NCBI GenBank assembly: GCA_022385805.1
Contig: MU277673.1
Coordinates: forward strand, 244,511 to 308,510
Direction of reading: 5' to 3'
From: Pilatotrama ljubarskyi
Lineage: Eukaryota; Basidiomycota; Agaricomycetes; Polyporales; Polyporaceae
DNA length: 64,000 nucleotides
Shown here: piece by piece, positions 43,330-56,237 of the stretch
Numbering within the stretch: position 1 is the first letter of the stretch
How the letters are laid out: each line of letters opens with the position of its first letter
Notes under the pieces: generated by a model
Database searches by the model: none
What the model was told of the DNA's origin: nothing
Seen by the model: the letters and a program-made list of their open reading frames with translations, nothing else
Made by a program: the position numbers and the translations under genes

Positions 43330-43774
43330 TTTGACGGCACAGGGAAGCGCGAAGGGGGAACAAGACGAGGAGCACGGCTCTCAGAGCTTCAGCGGTGTAT
43401 AGGACAGTGACGAAGGGTACGAAGGCGACGCTGGCGGAACGCAGGTCGTTGCCGCCTAGTCCCGATCCATCGCCCGATTTCCTCCGTCGTCGTCACTCCC
43501 CGCCTCCTCCTCGCTCTTCCGCGCCCGATGCCCTGCGCTGGAGCAGTCTTTCGGATTGCGTTCGGAGGTCATATGTGCTGTTGGATTCCCCAACGCTTCC
43601 ACCGTCCACGGCTGTCGCCAAGCTCAGCAATGTATCACAAGAGGGCTAGTACAGAATTCACGTGATACGGTCGGTGTCTATCTTACCCCAGATGCGCGCA
43701 ACATGGGGAAGCCGGCCTCCTTGCATAACTCCTTTCATCTCTCGACTCCCACCTCGCTCTAACGAACGAGCAAC
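43330..43774. other. divergent promoter between FUM1 and PEX11
   Basis: A 445-bp region between two divergent start codons, rich in CCTCC-type pyrimidine tracts. No specific motif was identified. Confidence 0.45.
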
Positions 43775-44796
43775 ATGGCGAGCATCGCGTCTCAGGTCGT
43801 CCTCCACCCAGTGACTTCGCAATCTCTTCGTGTCCTGAACACCACCATCGGAAGGGACAAGGTATGACTGCCCAACCTCCGAAAGCCGACCGACCGACGT
43901 TCTCAATGACATCGTACAGCTCTACCGTGCGCTCCAGTACTTCGCGCGATTCTTCGCTTGGCTGCTCCTCTCGCGCGGATACAAGATCCAGGCGGCGAGA
44001 TGGGACGCGTTGAAGTCGCATCTTGCGCTAGGACGGAAGCGTGAGTGGTAGCCTATAGTCCATCGGAGCTAGAGTGGCATACTAATGCAAAGCTGCGTGC
44101 AGTCCTGCGCCTCGGCAAGTTCATGGAGAACGCGCAGGCCGTCCTCCGTGCCATTGCTGCGCCTGGTGAGACTGGAGAGCGTGTCACTCTGATTGGCAGG
44201 CACCTTGGGTACTTCGGCTACCTATTCTTGGACAACATTGTCTGGGTACGTGGATTGCGACTCTGGTCAGGAGATCAGCTCGTTCACCATGCATGTCGCG
44301 TCTAGGCGCACAACATCAAGTTCTACAACCTGCAGCCATCGACGGCTCAGAAGCTGAACAAGCGTGTTATGCAGTTCTGGTTCTCCGGCATCGTATTCAG
44401 CATTGGCCATGGGCTGCTGAAGGTTTGCACTGACCAAGCTCGCACGGAAGACATCACTTATACTTTGATATAGGCGGGCAGACTGGCCAATGAGGTCAAG
44501 AAACTGCAGAGTCAGACCTGGGCTGAGAAGAGCCTGGAGGCCGAGCGTGATCTCAAGCTCCATGACCTCCAAGTTGCCCGAGAAGCCGTCCGCTACCAGT
44601 TCATCATTGACCTGCTTGATGTCTGGATCCCCGCGACAAACATCGGTTTGGTCAACCTCAACGATGGCGTCCTCGGTATCTTCGGGTAAGTCATCCGACA
44701 TACGCTGGCACATCCAATGCTAATGCTGGCCATAGATTGACTACATCCCTGATGGCCCTGCGGCAGCAGTGGCTTGCCGCTGCTGGAAAGAAGTAG
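43775..44796 (+). CDS. PEX11: peroxisomal membrane protein Pex11
   Basis: Elongates and divides peroxisomes by binding and curving the membrane. Six exons (43775-43861, 43920-44040, 44103-44245, 44306-44422, 44474-44685, 44736-44796) give 246 residues, the usual size. The N-terminal amphipathic region is intact (IGRDKLYRALQYFARFFAW), followed by GYKIQAARWDALKSHLALGR and LRLGKFMENAQAVLRAI. The family block LGRHLGYFGYLFLDN is present as LIGRHLGYFGYLFLDNIVW. The C-terminal DLLDVWIPATNIGLVNLNDG precedes a last hydrophobic segment, and the protein ends in AAAGKK. Confidence 0.94.
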
Positions 44797-45048
44797 TTCC
44801 GCCGCCCTTTCGTCTATTCCTGGATGTATTATACTAGGCTTCCTGCTATGATTCCAGCCGTAATACTTGTGTCATGACTTCTCTTACATCACTCATGGTT
44901 GCGAGGGTCCCGGGCGTGTCGGCGCCACCCCGAAGATATAGCCAGAGCGATGCGTGAGGTAGTGGCAGCGAAAGTGACGGCTCGGGCGACAGTGTGCTCG
45001 ACATGGCCAAAGAACTCTGTCGGAGGGCCGCAAGGCGACGAACCGTGG

Positions 45049-45426
45049 TCATGAAGGGTTGGGGTGCGCGTTCTGTTGTTGCTCGTTTCGCAATCGAAGG
45101 TACTCAGCGCGCACCGTCGCCATAGCCTCCGGTCCTGTGCTGTAGTGCTGTTCGTGAGACGCTCCCCACCAACCAAGAGCAAACACGTACTACTGCAGCA
45201 TGCAGTCTTGTACCGCCTTATACTTGGCCCTGCATTCCCAGGCAACAGAGAATGTACGCCCCTCCGCACACTGGGCAAACTCTGCAAAGCGCATTCGGTT
45301 CAGAACTACTGAGCGTGAGGATGCGCAGGAAGCCTCACCTTTCACGACAGGGTCGCACTCCTTCAGCGCATGCTCCTTCGTCTTCTTTAGGAGCGTCTCT
45401 TCCTCGCGGCGTGAAAGCGCATTCAT
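45049..45426 (-). CDS. CMC1: COX assembly mitochondrial protein Cmc1 (twin CX9C)
   Basis: An 89-residue protein of the mitochondrial intermembrane space, needed for cytochrome c oxidase assembly and copper handling. Exons are 45426-45339, 45281-45191 and 45139-45049. The twin CX9C motif is exact: KECDPVVKEFAQC and WECRAKYKAVQDC. Such proteins are imported and oxidised by the Mia40 relay and need no presequence. The tail EAMATVRAEYLRLRNEQQ fits fungal Cmc1. It is transcribed divergently from LIP5, with only 249 bp between the start codons. Confidence 0.9.
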
Positions 45427-45675
45427 CGGGGCTACACGGAGTCCGCAAGCAGTGGCGGAAGGAACAGACGGCGAGGCGTTGTGGCAGACGCTTCACCGCA
45501 CCGGCGCGTCTTGCCCGATCGGGCGGGCCTATAACTCATTTCGGGCATGCCGGCGGCTACGGATTAGCAAGGTGGCTCGACTCTGAAGCACTCACCCCGA
45601 CGTCCTCCACCTGCACCAGTCTGCAACCCGGACCATCTCTTTGCTTTCGGAAGCCGTGTTTGGGCCTTTTGCGCT

Positions 45676-47178
45676 ATGTCTCTACCAACGTCGCAGGTCA
45701 AGTGTGCTTTCCGCGCTGCTCGTGCTGTGCGCGCGCATGTCCGGTGCCTGGCCACCCCGTCTTCGTCCAAGCCCGACTTTCGTCAGACACTCGCGGAGGG
45801 CCCTTCCCTGGACGACTTCATTGCGGACAGGGTTCCAGAGAGGGTTGTTCTAGGGAACACCGATGTGTAAGTGTAGCGAAGTCGTGTATATGAAACGGCG
45901 AAGAACTGAAGGTCGTGCTGCTGCAGACCGCGGCTACCGTCATACCTGAAGACCACTATTCCCAAGGGCGCCTCTTTCTCCAAAATCAAGAAAGACCTGC
46001 GCGGGCTCAACCTCCACACCGTGTGTGAGGAGGCACGATGCCCTAATATCGGGGATTGCTGGGGTGGGAAGGAGGGCGCTACTGAGGCAGAAGGAAAGAG
46101 AGCAGCTACGGCAACGATCATGGTGCGTGGCACTCTACTTGCACGTTTCTGCAGGGTGACTCATCGTCATATGTAGCTTATGGGCGACACATGTACTCGA
46201 GGGTGCCGCTTTTGCTCCGTCAAAACATCCAGGACACCGCCTCCGCTGGATCCTCATGAGCCGGAGAACACTGCTGAGGCCATCAGCCGCTGGGGCTTAG
46301 GGTACATTGTCTTGACCAGCGTGGACCGGGACGGTAAAAAACCTTAAACGAGCCTTATCATAACTGTATCTAACCAGTTCCCTAGATCTTGCTGACGGGG
46401 GTGCCCATCATTTCGCCGAGACGATAATGAAGATCAAGCAAAAGTCCGTGTGCCGTCCTAGGATACCGCCGACACAGACTGACGCCTTCTTCCAGGGCTC
46501 CACAGATTCTTGTTGAAGCGCTCACGGGAGACTTTGCGGGTAATCTGGAACATGTTTCGATAGTGGCGAAGTCGGGCTTGGACGTCTACGCCCACAACAT
46601 CGAAACTGTTGAGGCACTCACGCCTTACGTCCGGGATCGCCGCGCCAAGTTTAGACAGAGTCTGTCAGTACTTGAACGGGCCAAGCAAGAAGGTGTCCGA
46701 GTCACAAAGACCAGCATGATGCTCGGTGTCGGCGAAAACGAGGATCAAGTCATGCACGCCCTCCGAGGTCAGACTCCCTTCCCGGAAACTCTACGCATAT
46801 GAGCGAATATTAACAACTGCATGTTCGAATGCAGAACTACGCAAGGTTGACGTGGATGTCGTCACATTCGGCCAATACATGCGGCCGACAAAACGGCACA
46901 TGAAGGTGGACCGCTATGTCGAGCCGGCCGAGTTCGATCGCTGGAAGCAGATTGCGGAGGACATGGGCTTTCTCTATGTCGCCAGCGGGCCGCTCGTCCG
47001 CAGCAGCTATAAGGTCAGTGTAAGACTACCGCAAATTATCAGAGTTGCTCACATGTAGGACTGATAGGCCGGCGAGTTCTACATTGAGAACGTTCTGAGA
47101 GGCAAGGCTACCGAAAGGCGAACGAAGTCACTTGTCGCCGACCAGCTTATGGAGACCGAAAGCAAAGCACACTCATAA
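45676..47178 (+). CDS. LIP5: lipoyl synthase (radical SAM), mitochondrial
   Basis: Inserts two sulfurs into protein-bound octanoyl groups to make lipoate for pyruvate and 2-oxoglutarate dehydrogenases and glycine cleavage. Seven exons (45676-45866, 45927-46122, 46177-46333, 46386-46443, 46496-46767, 46835-47013, 47068-47178) give 387 residues. The N-terminus ([20 protein letters not shown]) is a good mitochondrial presequence. The auxiliary cluster motif [12 protein letters not shown] has C97, C102 and C108. The radical-SAM motif CTRGCRFC has C135, C139 and C142. The C-terminal RSSYKAGE carries the Ser ligand of the auxiliary cluster. Confidence 0.96.
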
Positions 47179-47535
47179 CTGAGGTGTTTGGCAATTGATT
47201 GCAGTATATTAGGGCCTTCGCCTACTTACGCTACTCCTGTATTGATACCGCGACTCTCATCGTAATTCTTGTCCTCCTATAGGACTTTGTTTCATGCCCG
47301 TTCCAAGCCGAGTTTAAGCGCAAATAGAGTGCGGGCGCCTAGATCAGCGGGCCGGCAGTGCCGGAAGCGCTCGGTCCAGGACCTGGACTGGGTCGGAGCC
47401 TGGTGAAGGGGCTTCGCGATCGGCAAGTGCCGGCGGGGCTGAACTCTGCTCCCAAGGTGAACCTTATTTTTCTACCCAGTACACCGACCCGCAAAACTAC
47501 AGCCAGCTTCGCCCTCGGCCTCCCCACCAGCAAAA
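47179..47535. promoter_or_regulatory. eS28 promoter region with one TTAGGG
   Basis: The 357 bp between LIP5 and eS28 hold the LIP5 3' UTR and the eS28 promoter. A single TTAGGG lies at 47209-47214, about 320 bp before the eS28 start. It may be chance. Confidence 0.35.
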
Positions 47536-47934
47536 ATGGTGAGCATGCATGTTAAGACGATGCAGAAGGTCCATGGACTGACGTTATGTATAGGACTCCT
47601 CATCAAAAGCTCCCGTCAAGCTCGCTACCGTCATCAAGGTCGATACCCTCATTTTGTCCCAGTCAGGTTACAATCTCTGACCAGGGCTCACGCAAATTCG
47701 TTCTCTTGAAACAGGTCCTTGGGCGCACTGGCTCCCGCGGTGGTGTCACGCAGGTCCGCGTCGAATTCATGGATGATCCCAGCCGGACGATCATCCGCAA
47801 CGTGAAGGGCCCCGTTCGCGAGAAGGACATCCTGGCTCTCCTGGAGAGTGAGCGTGAGGCTCGGTATGTGCACCCATCATCGAGCCAGCGGCCCCAGCTA
47901 ACATATGTGCCCTTCCTCCAGCCGCCTGCGGTAG
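47536..47934 (+). CDS. RPS28: 40S ribosomal protein eS28
   Basis: A 69-residue small-subunit protein near the mRNA exit. Four exons (47536-47538, 47594-47638, 47715-47863, 47922-47934): the first is the ATG alone, the last codes three full residues and the stop. The sequence [38 protein letters not shown] and [20 protein letters not shown] is highly diagnostic. Intron 2 has a weak donor (GTCGAT), yet the joined frame is exactly the family sequence. Confidence 0.92.
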
Positions 47935-48526
47935 ATTGCTTTCGGTGTTCTCATTTGTTGTCGCATTATTCTTCTCTTCTCGCCACACGACGCCTCTGTA
48001 TGACCATGCCAATACTATGCGCATGAGATGTCACCCGGATTGATGTCTAAACGTGCGCCTCCTGGACCACCCTGAGTGTCGTTGCGCCGCCTTGAAACAC
48101 TCGATCTGCAACATGGGCGGCATTCGAGATGAATTATGAATGGCCGGTGACTACTTGTGTTCACGGTGTCAACTGCGTTGGGAGACTTCACCTCCTATTG
48201 TGGGATCCTCCTCCGATATCACAACGTCCAGCGCTCACCGCACACGAGGCTCGCTCAAGTGATGATACCCCGCGCTCGGGGGATTTGGCACAACACTGAC
48301 GGACTCATTCAGCTGGATCATACATACCGTGCATGATGGCGCATGGTTGATCGATAACACTAATTATCACAGCTGCAACGACCGTATGGGGGACGCTGAC
48401 TTGAATACTCGGCCGTAGTTTGCGGCCAGCTGCTCAGTCAGCTATAAGAGGGATTCTCTCTCGGTTCTCAGCATCCCCATACCCAGCCCATCCAAATTCC
48501 CGAGTGCCCAGCAGCACCCGCGCACC
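47935..48526. other. intergenic region between eS28 and the GT8 gene
   Basis: The 0.6 kb holds the eS28 3' UTR and the promoter of the glycosyltransferase gene, with a TATAAGAG element near 48442. No gene was recognised. Confidence 0.45.
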
Positions 48527-49626
48527 ATGCCCCGCCGCGCATACCTCGCCCTACTCACGACGAAAGACTATCTCGCCGGCCTGCTCGTGCTGCACAAGTC
48601 CCTGGTGGATGTAGGTTCCAAATTCCCTCTGGTCGTGATGGCCACACCTTCGCTGCCGCCAGAAGTACGGGATGTCGTCATGCGAAGAGGCATCGATATC
48701 AGGGACGTGGATCCACTGTACCCAAAGGATGGCCTTCACCAGCTCGCGGTCCATGATATCAGGTTTGCCGAGACCTGGACCAAGCTTCGGTACGTAACGT
48801 GCATTCCGGGTGCACTACGCTCAGCAGGCTGACCCTTGGATAGCGTGTTCGAGCTCGTGGAATATGATGTTTGTGGCATCCGCACTGCATCCGCTCGCGC
48901 ACCTTGATGTCAGTCAGCTGATATTGTTCTACAGCGTTTGGTCATGTTGGATGCCGACATGGTTGTAAGGCGCAACATGGATGAGCTCATGGACCTCGAC
49001 CTCCCTCCGGACCACATAGCGGCTGTCCACGTATGCGCATGCAATCCCCGCAAACTGGACCATTATCCAAAGGATTGGTGAGGCGCTTCAGAACCATGCT
49101 TTCCGTCGTGTATACTCATGCATGATGCAGGACGCCCGAGAATTGCCCTCACTCAGCGGTCTCGCACCCTGCAGGTCTAATATCTCCGCCGCGCATAGAG
49201 GAGACCAGTCCCCGCCCCTACAACCAGCTCAATAGCGGAGTGGTCGTGCTCCATCCCTCGCTGGAAGTCTTCAGAAGCCTCCGCAACTTCCTTGAGGAAT
49301 CCCCGCTCGTTCCGACCTTCACCTTCCCCGACCAGGACCTGCTCGCGGAGCACTTCAAGGGTCGCTGGCGCCCGCTGCCCTGGTGCTATAACGCGCTCAA
49401 GACGCTGCGTCACATCCATCCTAACCTGTGGCGCGACGAGGAGGTCCGCTGCGTACACTACATCTTGAACGACAAGCCGTGGAAGAACCGACCGGGAGCC
49501 GGTAGTCCTCAATACGCGATCGTGAACCAGTGGTGGTGGGAGGTCTTCGAGAAGCTCCGCGAGGACATGGAGGTGTCCGACCCTGAAGGCTGGAAGCTCG
49601 TGGAGGAGAATGTCGCCCGCGCGTGA
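48527..49626 (+). CDS. family 8 glycosyltransferase (glycogenin/galactinol synthase-like)
   Basis: A 308-residue retaining sugar transferase of the GT8 fold. Exons are 48527-48789, 48844-48868, 48935-49077 and 49131-49626; exon 2 is only 25 nt. The N-terminus AYLALLTTKDYLAGLLVLHK matches the nucleotide-sugar site of glycogenin and galactinol synthases. The metal-binding DxD motif is RLVMLDADMVVRRNMDEL. YNQLNSGVVVLHPSLEVF and TFPDQDLLAEHFKGRW are further GT8 blocks, and HYILNDKPWK is the conserved His-Lys motif. There is no signal peptide and no long glycogenin tail with tyrosine acceptors, so glycogenin itself is less likely. The acceptor is unknown. Confidence 0.87.
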
Positions 49627-49901
49627 TTGTCAGGGTAACGTCGGAGCAGTTCTCCGGATATCCCAATATGCTCGCCCGAATTCGCTGTGCATTGTTGCTT
49701 GCCTCTTTCTTGTTTGTCGTCGCCGATACCTATAGGAGCCGTACCCTAGATCTATGTTAGATTGCAGTATCTCAATAAGGATTTGGAGCCTGTTAGTTCG
49801 CGGATGTTGCCCACGGCAATGGGAAGCAAGCTCAACAAAGGTCAAGCGTTCGCATACCAGTACAGTCCTAGTGTACAACAAATGACCAAGCCGTCAGAAC
49901 A

Positions 49902-51434
49902 TCAAGCTCTCCATGCTACATGGACCTCATCGGTCCGGAAACTGCGGTCCAACGGTCAGAACTCCGCACATGCACGGAATGGCTCGCACGTACCGCTGTG
50001 TACATGTACTCTTTGCCAAAGGTGTCTCGTACCCCATCCGGTAGCTGAGAAGGCCGGCTTGGGCAATCATGATACCGTTGTCGATACAGAACCTAGAAGG
50101 GGATAGAAGCCGATTGTGAACGGAGAAGCAATGCATATTGACAGGTGCCGCCGCGTACCGCTCATCAGTGGCGAAGACGTTACCCCCACGCTCCCTCGCC
50201 ATGACGCCCATCATCTCCTGTAGCCGCTCATTGCCTGTGGGAGACGGAGCAGAGGCGCAGTTAGCACGCATTGCATAGGGGGATCCTCGACCCCGAATTC
50301 GGCGACTGTGGACACGGGATTCGCAGTACACTCACAGCCTACGCCACCTACGATAAGCACTTCCTTGCTGCCGATATGGGCCATCGCCCGCTCTGTGATT
50401 TCGACCAGCATGGCAAAGACGGTTTCCTGGAGAGAGAAGCACAAATCCTGTGGCGTGATAATGTCGTCATCGTCTCCTTCCGTTGGCCCATTTGGTCGGA
50501 ATCGCCTGTCGAGGGTATATGCCTCCGTGGAGGTCAGAATCCCTGACAAACTGACGTCCATCCCCTTCGTTGTGTACGGCAGCGGGAGCAGTCGCTTTCC
50601 CCTGCGCCACATATCAGTACCGCCTTGCGGTCGGAGTTGTTCCGCACTGCGAACGTACTTCTTAGCCTCTTGCTCGATGTTGTACCCCGGGCTGGGATCG
50701 TTGCTGAGATTGATGACCCGAGCAAAGCGGTCCAAGCAGTTCCCAACGGCTATGTCAAGCGTCTCCCCGAAGATGCGGTAACATTGCTGCGAGTAGGCGA
50801 TGACTTGTGTATTCCCTCCAGAGACATACAGGACGACTGGGTTCTGCGCGCCGGTCACCTGCCGACCCATCTCGATATCTACAGGAATGTGCGTGAGCCA
50901 TGCACTGTCGATGGAGCGACTGAAGACACGTACGGCCAACGCAGTGGTTGACACCAACAAGAGGTTTGCTATATAGGAGGGACAATGTCCGCGCAACGAG
51001 CGCAACGGATACCAGAGGTGCACCCATCCCCGGACCTGTGTCATCTGTCAGCGTTGGATACTCAGGGGCAGAATCGGCATGTGCAAACCTTTGGTGAAGC
51101 AGATGCAGTCGATATCGTGCAGAGACACGCCCGCCTTCGTCAGAGCATCATTGATTACGGTCAGTGCCCACTCGCGATGGTGCTGCGCGGTGTCGCGAGG
51201 AAGAAACCCTTCGCCTGGAGGCGTGATGTAGGTGTGCCTGACATTTGAGAGAACGTGCGTCGACCCGTCCGGAGAGTGCTTGATGATCCCCGCCCCGAGT
51301 TTGTTCGCAGATCCCTCGAGTCCAAGTGCGATATACGGTCTCTCTGCTTGTGGTCAGCTATGGAGCATCTCGATTGTTTCAGACAGCTCACCCGGTGCCT
51401 TCAGTGGCGATCGCTTCTTCACTCGTCCAGGCAT
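49902..51434 (-). CDS. KAE1: tRNA N6-threonylcarbamoyladenosine synthase subunit Kae1 (KEOPS)
   Basis: The catalytic subunit of KEOPS, which makes t6A37 in ANN-decoding tRNAs. Eight exons (51434-51392, 51343-51089, 51035-50934, 50878-50659, 50601-50336, 50234-50159, 50092-49994, 49941-49902) give 366 residues. Metal-ligand histidines sit in VNHCVGHIEMG (H130 and H134). Other family blocks are [56 protein letters not shown] and [16 protein letters not shown]. The C-terminus with STCTQRFRTDEV and AWRA matches Kae1. Absence of a presequence favours the cytosolic and nuclear enzyme over mitochondrial Qri7. It is divergent from LYS1. Confidence 0.95.
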
Positions 51435-51680
51435 GCCCAGCTGTACTCTAGGCTGATGTAACCCGTTTCCTGGATGGTGTTTATGAGCAAGTGTGGCTGG
51501 TGGACCGCTTTCCGGGGAGGCGTCGAGGCAGATCTCGATGCTCGATCGCACACAATCTAATCGCGTCACGTGGATCATAATCTCAGCAGAGTCATTATGA
51601 CAGCTTCAGCAAAACCACCACAGAACGACCTCTCTACGCTTGCATCCGTTCAGAACACCAAAACCCCGTCTACCATCATC

Positions 51681-52957
<1,277 letters not shown>

Positions 52958-53972
52958 GTCGTTGACGGACGGTCAGGGAGATCAAAATGCAGCCTTGTAC
53001 TGCGTGGGACGGTGTGTATTGCTTGTTGTATGTAGATTGTACAAGGAAGTCCTCTTGTATCAAAGCCCATCTAGGCTTGGCGTTGTCGTTGTCAACATCC
53101 AGCGGAGGGATTGCTCCCGTGCGGCCCTGGCGACGGAGCCGATCGTAACGGCCAGCTCTGCCAGATTTGGCTTGTGTATGCCGTGCTATGTCCGTGACGT
53201 CTGTGAGTACGAGAGGTGCAGGAAGGTATCAGACTAGGATCAGAGCGCGACTGGAGTTTCAATCACAGACCTGATGCAAACTCCAGCGCTAGGGCAGGGC
53301 ATCGTTCTGGTTCAGAACTCCGAGACTGATGTTGCGCAATCCACTGCAAGCGGGAACGTATGACAGCAGTTACGCCGTGTCCTGAGAAGCTGGCCACGTC
53401 ACGACTAAAGGGAGCGGTGAGTGTGGCTGGATCCGCCACCGCAGCTGTGGTGCTAAGCGGGCCTAGTCCGAGAGCACAGCTGAGAGCGAGGCCGCAGCAG
53501 CAGACTTTGTCGCGCCGCGTCGGGACCCAGGAATCTCAGCATAATGCGCTGGGCTGGGCTGGGTGCGAAGCTCGGAGGCGGTTGCCATGATGAGGAGGAG
53601 GAAAGAGCGGCGGCGGGGGTGAGACCGATGGGACGGGATGAGGAGATGATGGATTCGAGCAAGCTGTGCCGGGCGGATGGCGAGGGCAGATGAGCTGGGA
53701 GCGGTCGCTGAATCACCATCTCCTCCTCCTCCACTCGTCTTCCTCCTCATCTTCAGCTCTCTCCCTTTCCTTCATCTTCTCTTCTGGGTTCCTGCGGTGC
53801 CAGTTTTCTGGGCTTTCTTTCCTTCCCCTAACATACTCTTGCCCCCGGCCTTCCTACCGGTGCACATTCTGCACAAGTGTTCACTGGTGCTGGTCGCCTG
53901 CGCATCTTAATTTCCTCAAGCAAGCAGCCATTCCCCGCCCGCCCCGTCTCGTCCACGTCGCCTCGCCTCACC
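52958..53972. other. intergenic region downstream of LYS1
   Basis: One kilobase holding the LYS1 3' UTR and the promoter and leader of the next gene. The last 250 bp are strongly pyrimidine-rich (CTCCTCCTCC tracts), common before fungal start codons. No coding potential was recognised. Confidence 0.45.
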
Positions 53973-55268
53973 ATGCCTCTCGCTCTCTCGCCCGTCCCAG
54001 AGATCTCCATCTCCCTCGCGTCCCCCGAGGAGCCGACGCCTGAGCCCTTCTCCCCCTTCTCTCAGTGCTCCTTCCTCAGCGACGATCAAGACAGCTTCCG
54101 CCCGACGCTGCTCTCCCCGCCGCCCCCGGCTGTGGTCACCCCCAAGCAGCTGTCGCCTCTGCGGCCCAAGGATGCCCCCGTCACCGGCAAGGGTCTCGAG
54201 AGGGAGAGATTCGAAGCCCTGCTCCAAGCCACCCGGGAGAGAAACGCGGCGCTGGGAAGCAAGAAGACCACAGATCTCCGCAAGGAGATTGCGCTCAAAG
54301 TTCACCGGAACAAGCAGAGTGCGTATCGTCCATGCTGCACCCAACGCCCCTTGCGCTGACCCCATGTTGTTGCCGCAGTGGAACGGCGTGCTCTCTTCTT
54401 GTCCAAAGTACAAGCGCCACCCTCGCCTTCTGCGACCTTCACTCCGGTCACTCCTCCCGAGTCGCCCGCGGTCTTCCACTACTCCCTGCCTTCCCCTGGC
54501 CTCGCCTCGCCGCTGGAGGTGTTCGAGGCGTTGCAACACGGCAAGCCAGTTGCACCGACCTGCCAACCCTGGGTTGAGCAGGTAGATTTCCGCCTTCCTA
54601 GGGATGTGCACCCCAGGGCGCCCCTCAAATCGGCTCCTGTTAAGTCCTCGAACACGAAGAAAGCACTCCCTTCCCTTGATCAAATCACCGCTCGTCTCAG
54701 CTCGAACGGGCATGTCGCAGGGCCTAACCGCGAGGCTCCCGTGCGTCCCTCCATGCGTCTGCCTTCTTTTCTGCGTACGTCCGCGCGTGTAGAGCACTCC
54801 ACGCCCCAGCCGGAAGTCGAGCCGGTGGTACCGAAGACTCGACGTGCGCTACCCAGTGCTGTCGGCCGTCTGCGATTCCCGACTCGGGCTGCTCCCGAGG
54901 AGCGTGCCATAGAGATCGCTCAGCCCACGCCTTGTCTCCCTCCTGTTTCTCCGCGCTCTCCCCTGGCCCCGAAGCTGCAGGTCACGACCACCGTGGTCCC
55001 GCGCACCGCTTCGTCGTCTCCGGTAGAGCTCACGGAATCGAACCTCCTGGCTTTCAACGCCTCACGCGAGCGCACCGCGCGCCAAATGCTCACAAGACTC
55101 CGCCGCCGCACGCTTCCTCCTCAGATTGCGGTCCCCGCCCCCGGCGAACTCGATCGCGAGGACGACGCCGAGCGCAAGAGCCGCAGGCACAGCGCACCGC
55201 CTGAATTGCCGCAACGCGAGCGTGTCGGGTTCTCGCACCCGATCCTCGAAATCCCTGGCGCGTTCTGA
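53973..55268 (+). CDS. uncharacterised Ser/Pro-rich protein
   Basis: Not recognised. Two exons (53973-54318, 54379-55268; 60-nt phase-1 intron) give about 411 residues. A long pyrimidine-rich leader precedes the ATG. Pro and Ser dominate. A helical, charged stretch spans the intron (RERFEALLQATRERNAALGS to TTDLRKEIALKVHRNKQMER), and another lies near the C-terminus (LAFNASRERTARQMLTRLRR). Repeated TPxSP and SPxPP dipeptides look like kinase or CDK target sites. No membrane or catalytic motif is visible. Proteins of this type in basidiomycetes are usually lineage-restricted. Confidence 0.65.
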
Positions 55269-56237
55269 TGCGCTAACTACGGATACCCACACAACGACGA
55301 CGACACCGGCCCGGCCCTCTACTTCCTCAGATCTTCCTCGTAACGTAATGTGTCATACCGTGGACGGTCGCCAACGGATGCTGCTTGTATTCTTATTCCC
55401 CGGAACCCCCTTGTCTCCCTACTTTTCAACTTTTTACCCCTTGACAAAGCCCTCACAGCCCGTTTTGTTCCCGGCCTCTAGACCGTCTCTTGTTTTTCGT
55501 TCCTGCCACAATGGTTTGGGAACCCAGCTTTTGGGGGTGTTGTACGATGACGCTGGCGTTCTCTGAAGCGGCGTGGGGAGCTCGAGGCGGGCTGCGCCTG
55601 CCCGGGCGAACCACGTCTCTTGCTACCTGCGCACATCGCGGTCCAGCGCGCCCTAGCCGTACGGCATACCGCGTCCAACGTCTCGGAGCTGGTATTCTCC
55701 CGGCACTCATCCGTACCAACACCTCTCACACTCCTTGCCATCGTAGCTACCAGATGTATCTGCACCACTATCGCCGCAGCCCAGGACGATGGCCGGGCTG
55801 TGCCCGCATCGCTCCCTTACCAATAAAAAATCCTATGGAACGAACGCGCAACCGAGTGACGTACGACAACCGCCTGTTGACTTGTTCGGACCCGACAAAA
55901 GGTTCGGGGACATCTGGTAGGTGCATCTGGATATTTTGGGACATGCTAGCGAGGGGATACATGGTAGATGATTAGGGAGTGCATGTAAACATTACCTACG
56001 ATAGTGATATAGTGGGAGTATGTTGCTACGTTGGCTAGAGAGTACTACTGAGACAAAAGACTGACAGGCGTGGCGGACATTGGAGGGACAGCGTGATATC
56101 AGCAGAAAGCAACCGCACCGCTGAACGGGTGCCATAGGCCCTATTTGGTGCCGATGAGACTACAAGGGGATCAAAGCGGACGTATGGAGGACCTACCAAG
56201 CGAGAAAGGAGAAAATGAAATCCAGGGGTCGACACGC
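55269..56237. other. convergent 3' UTR region
   Basis: Nearly 1 kb between two convergent genes. Open frames are present but inconsistent with any gene model. An AT-rich stretch around 55970-56030 may hold poly(A) signals. Confidence 0.45.

Noticed and set aside
51597..51680. Upstream in-frame ATG of LYS1
   Set aside because: The extra 28 residues are not conserved and the downstream ATG matches the yeast start, so it is only an alternative.
53300..53340. A GGTTCAGAACTCC segment resembling a tRNA T-arm
   Set aside because: No acceptor stem, D-arm or anticodon arm can be paired around it.
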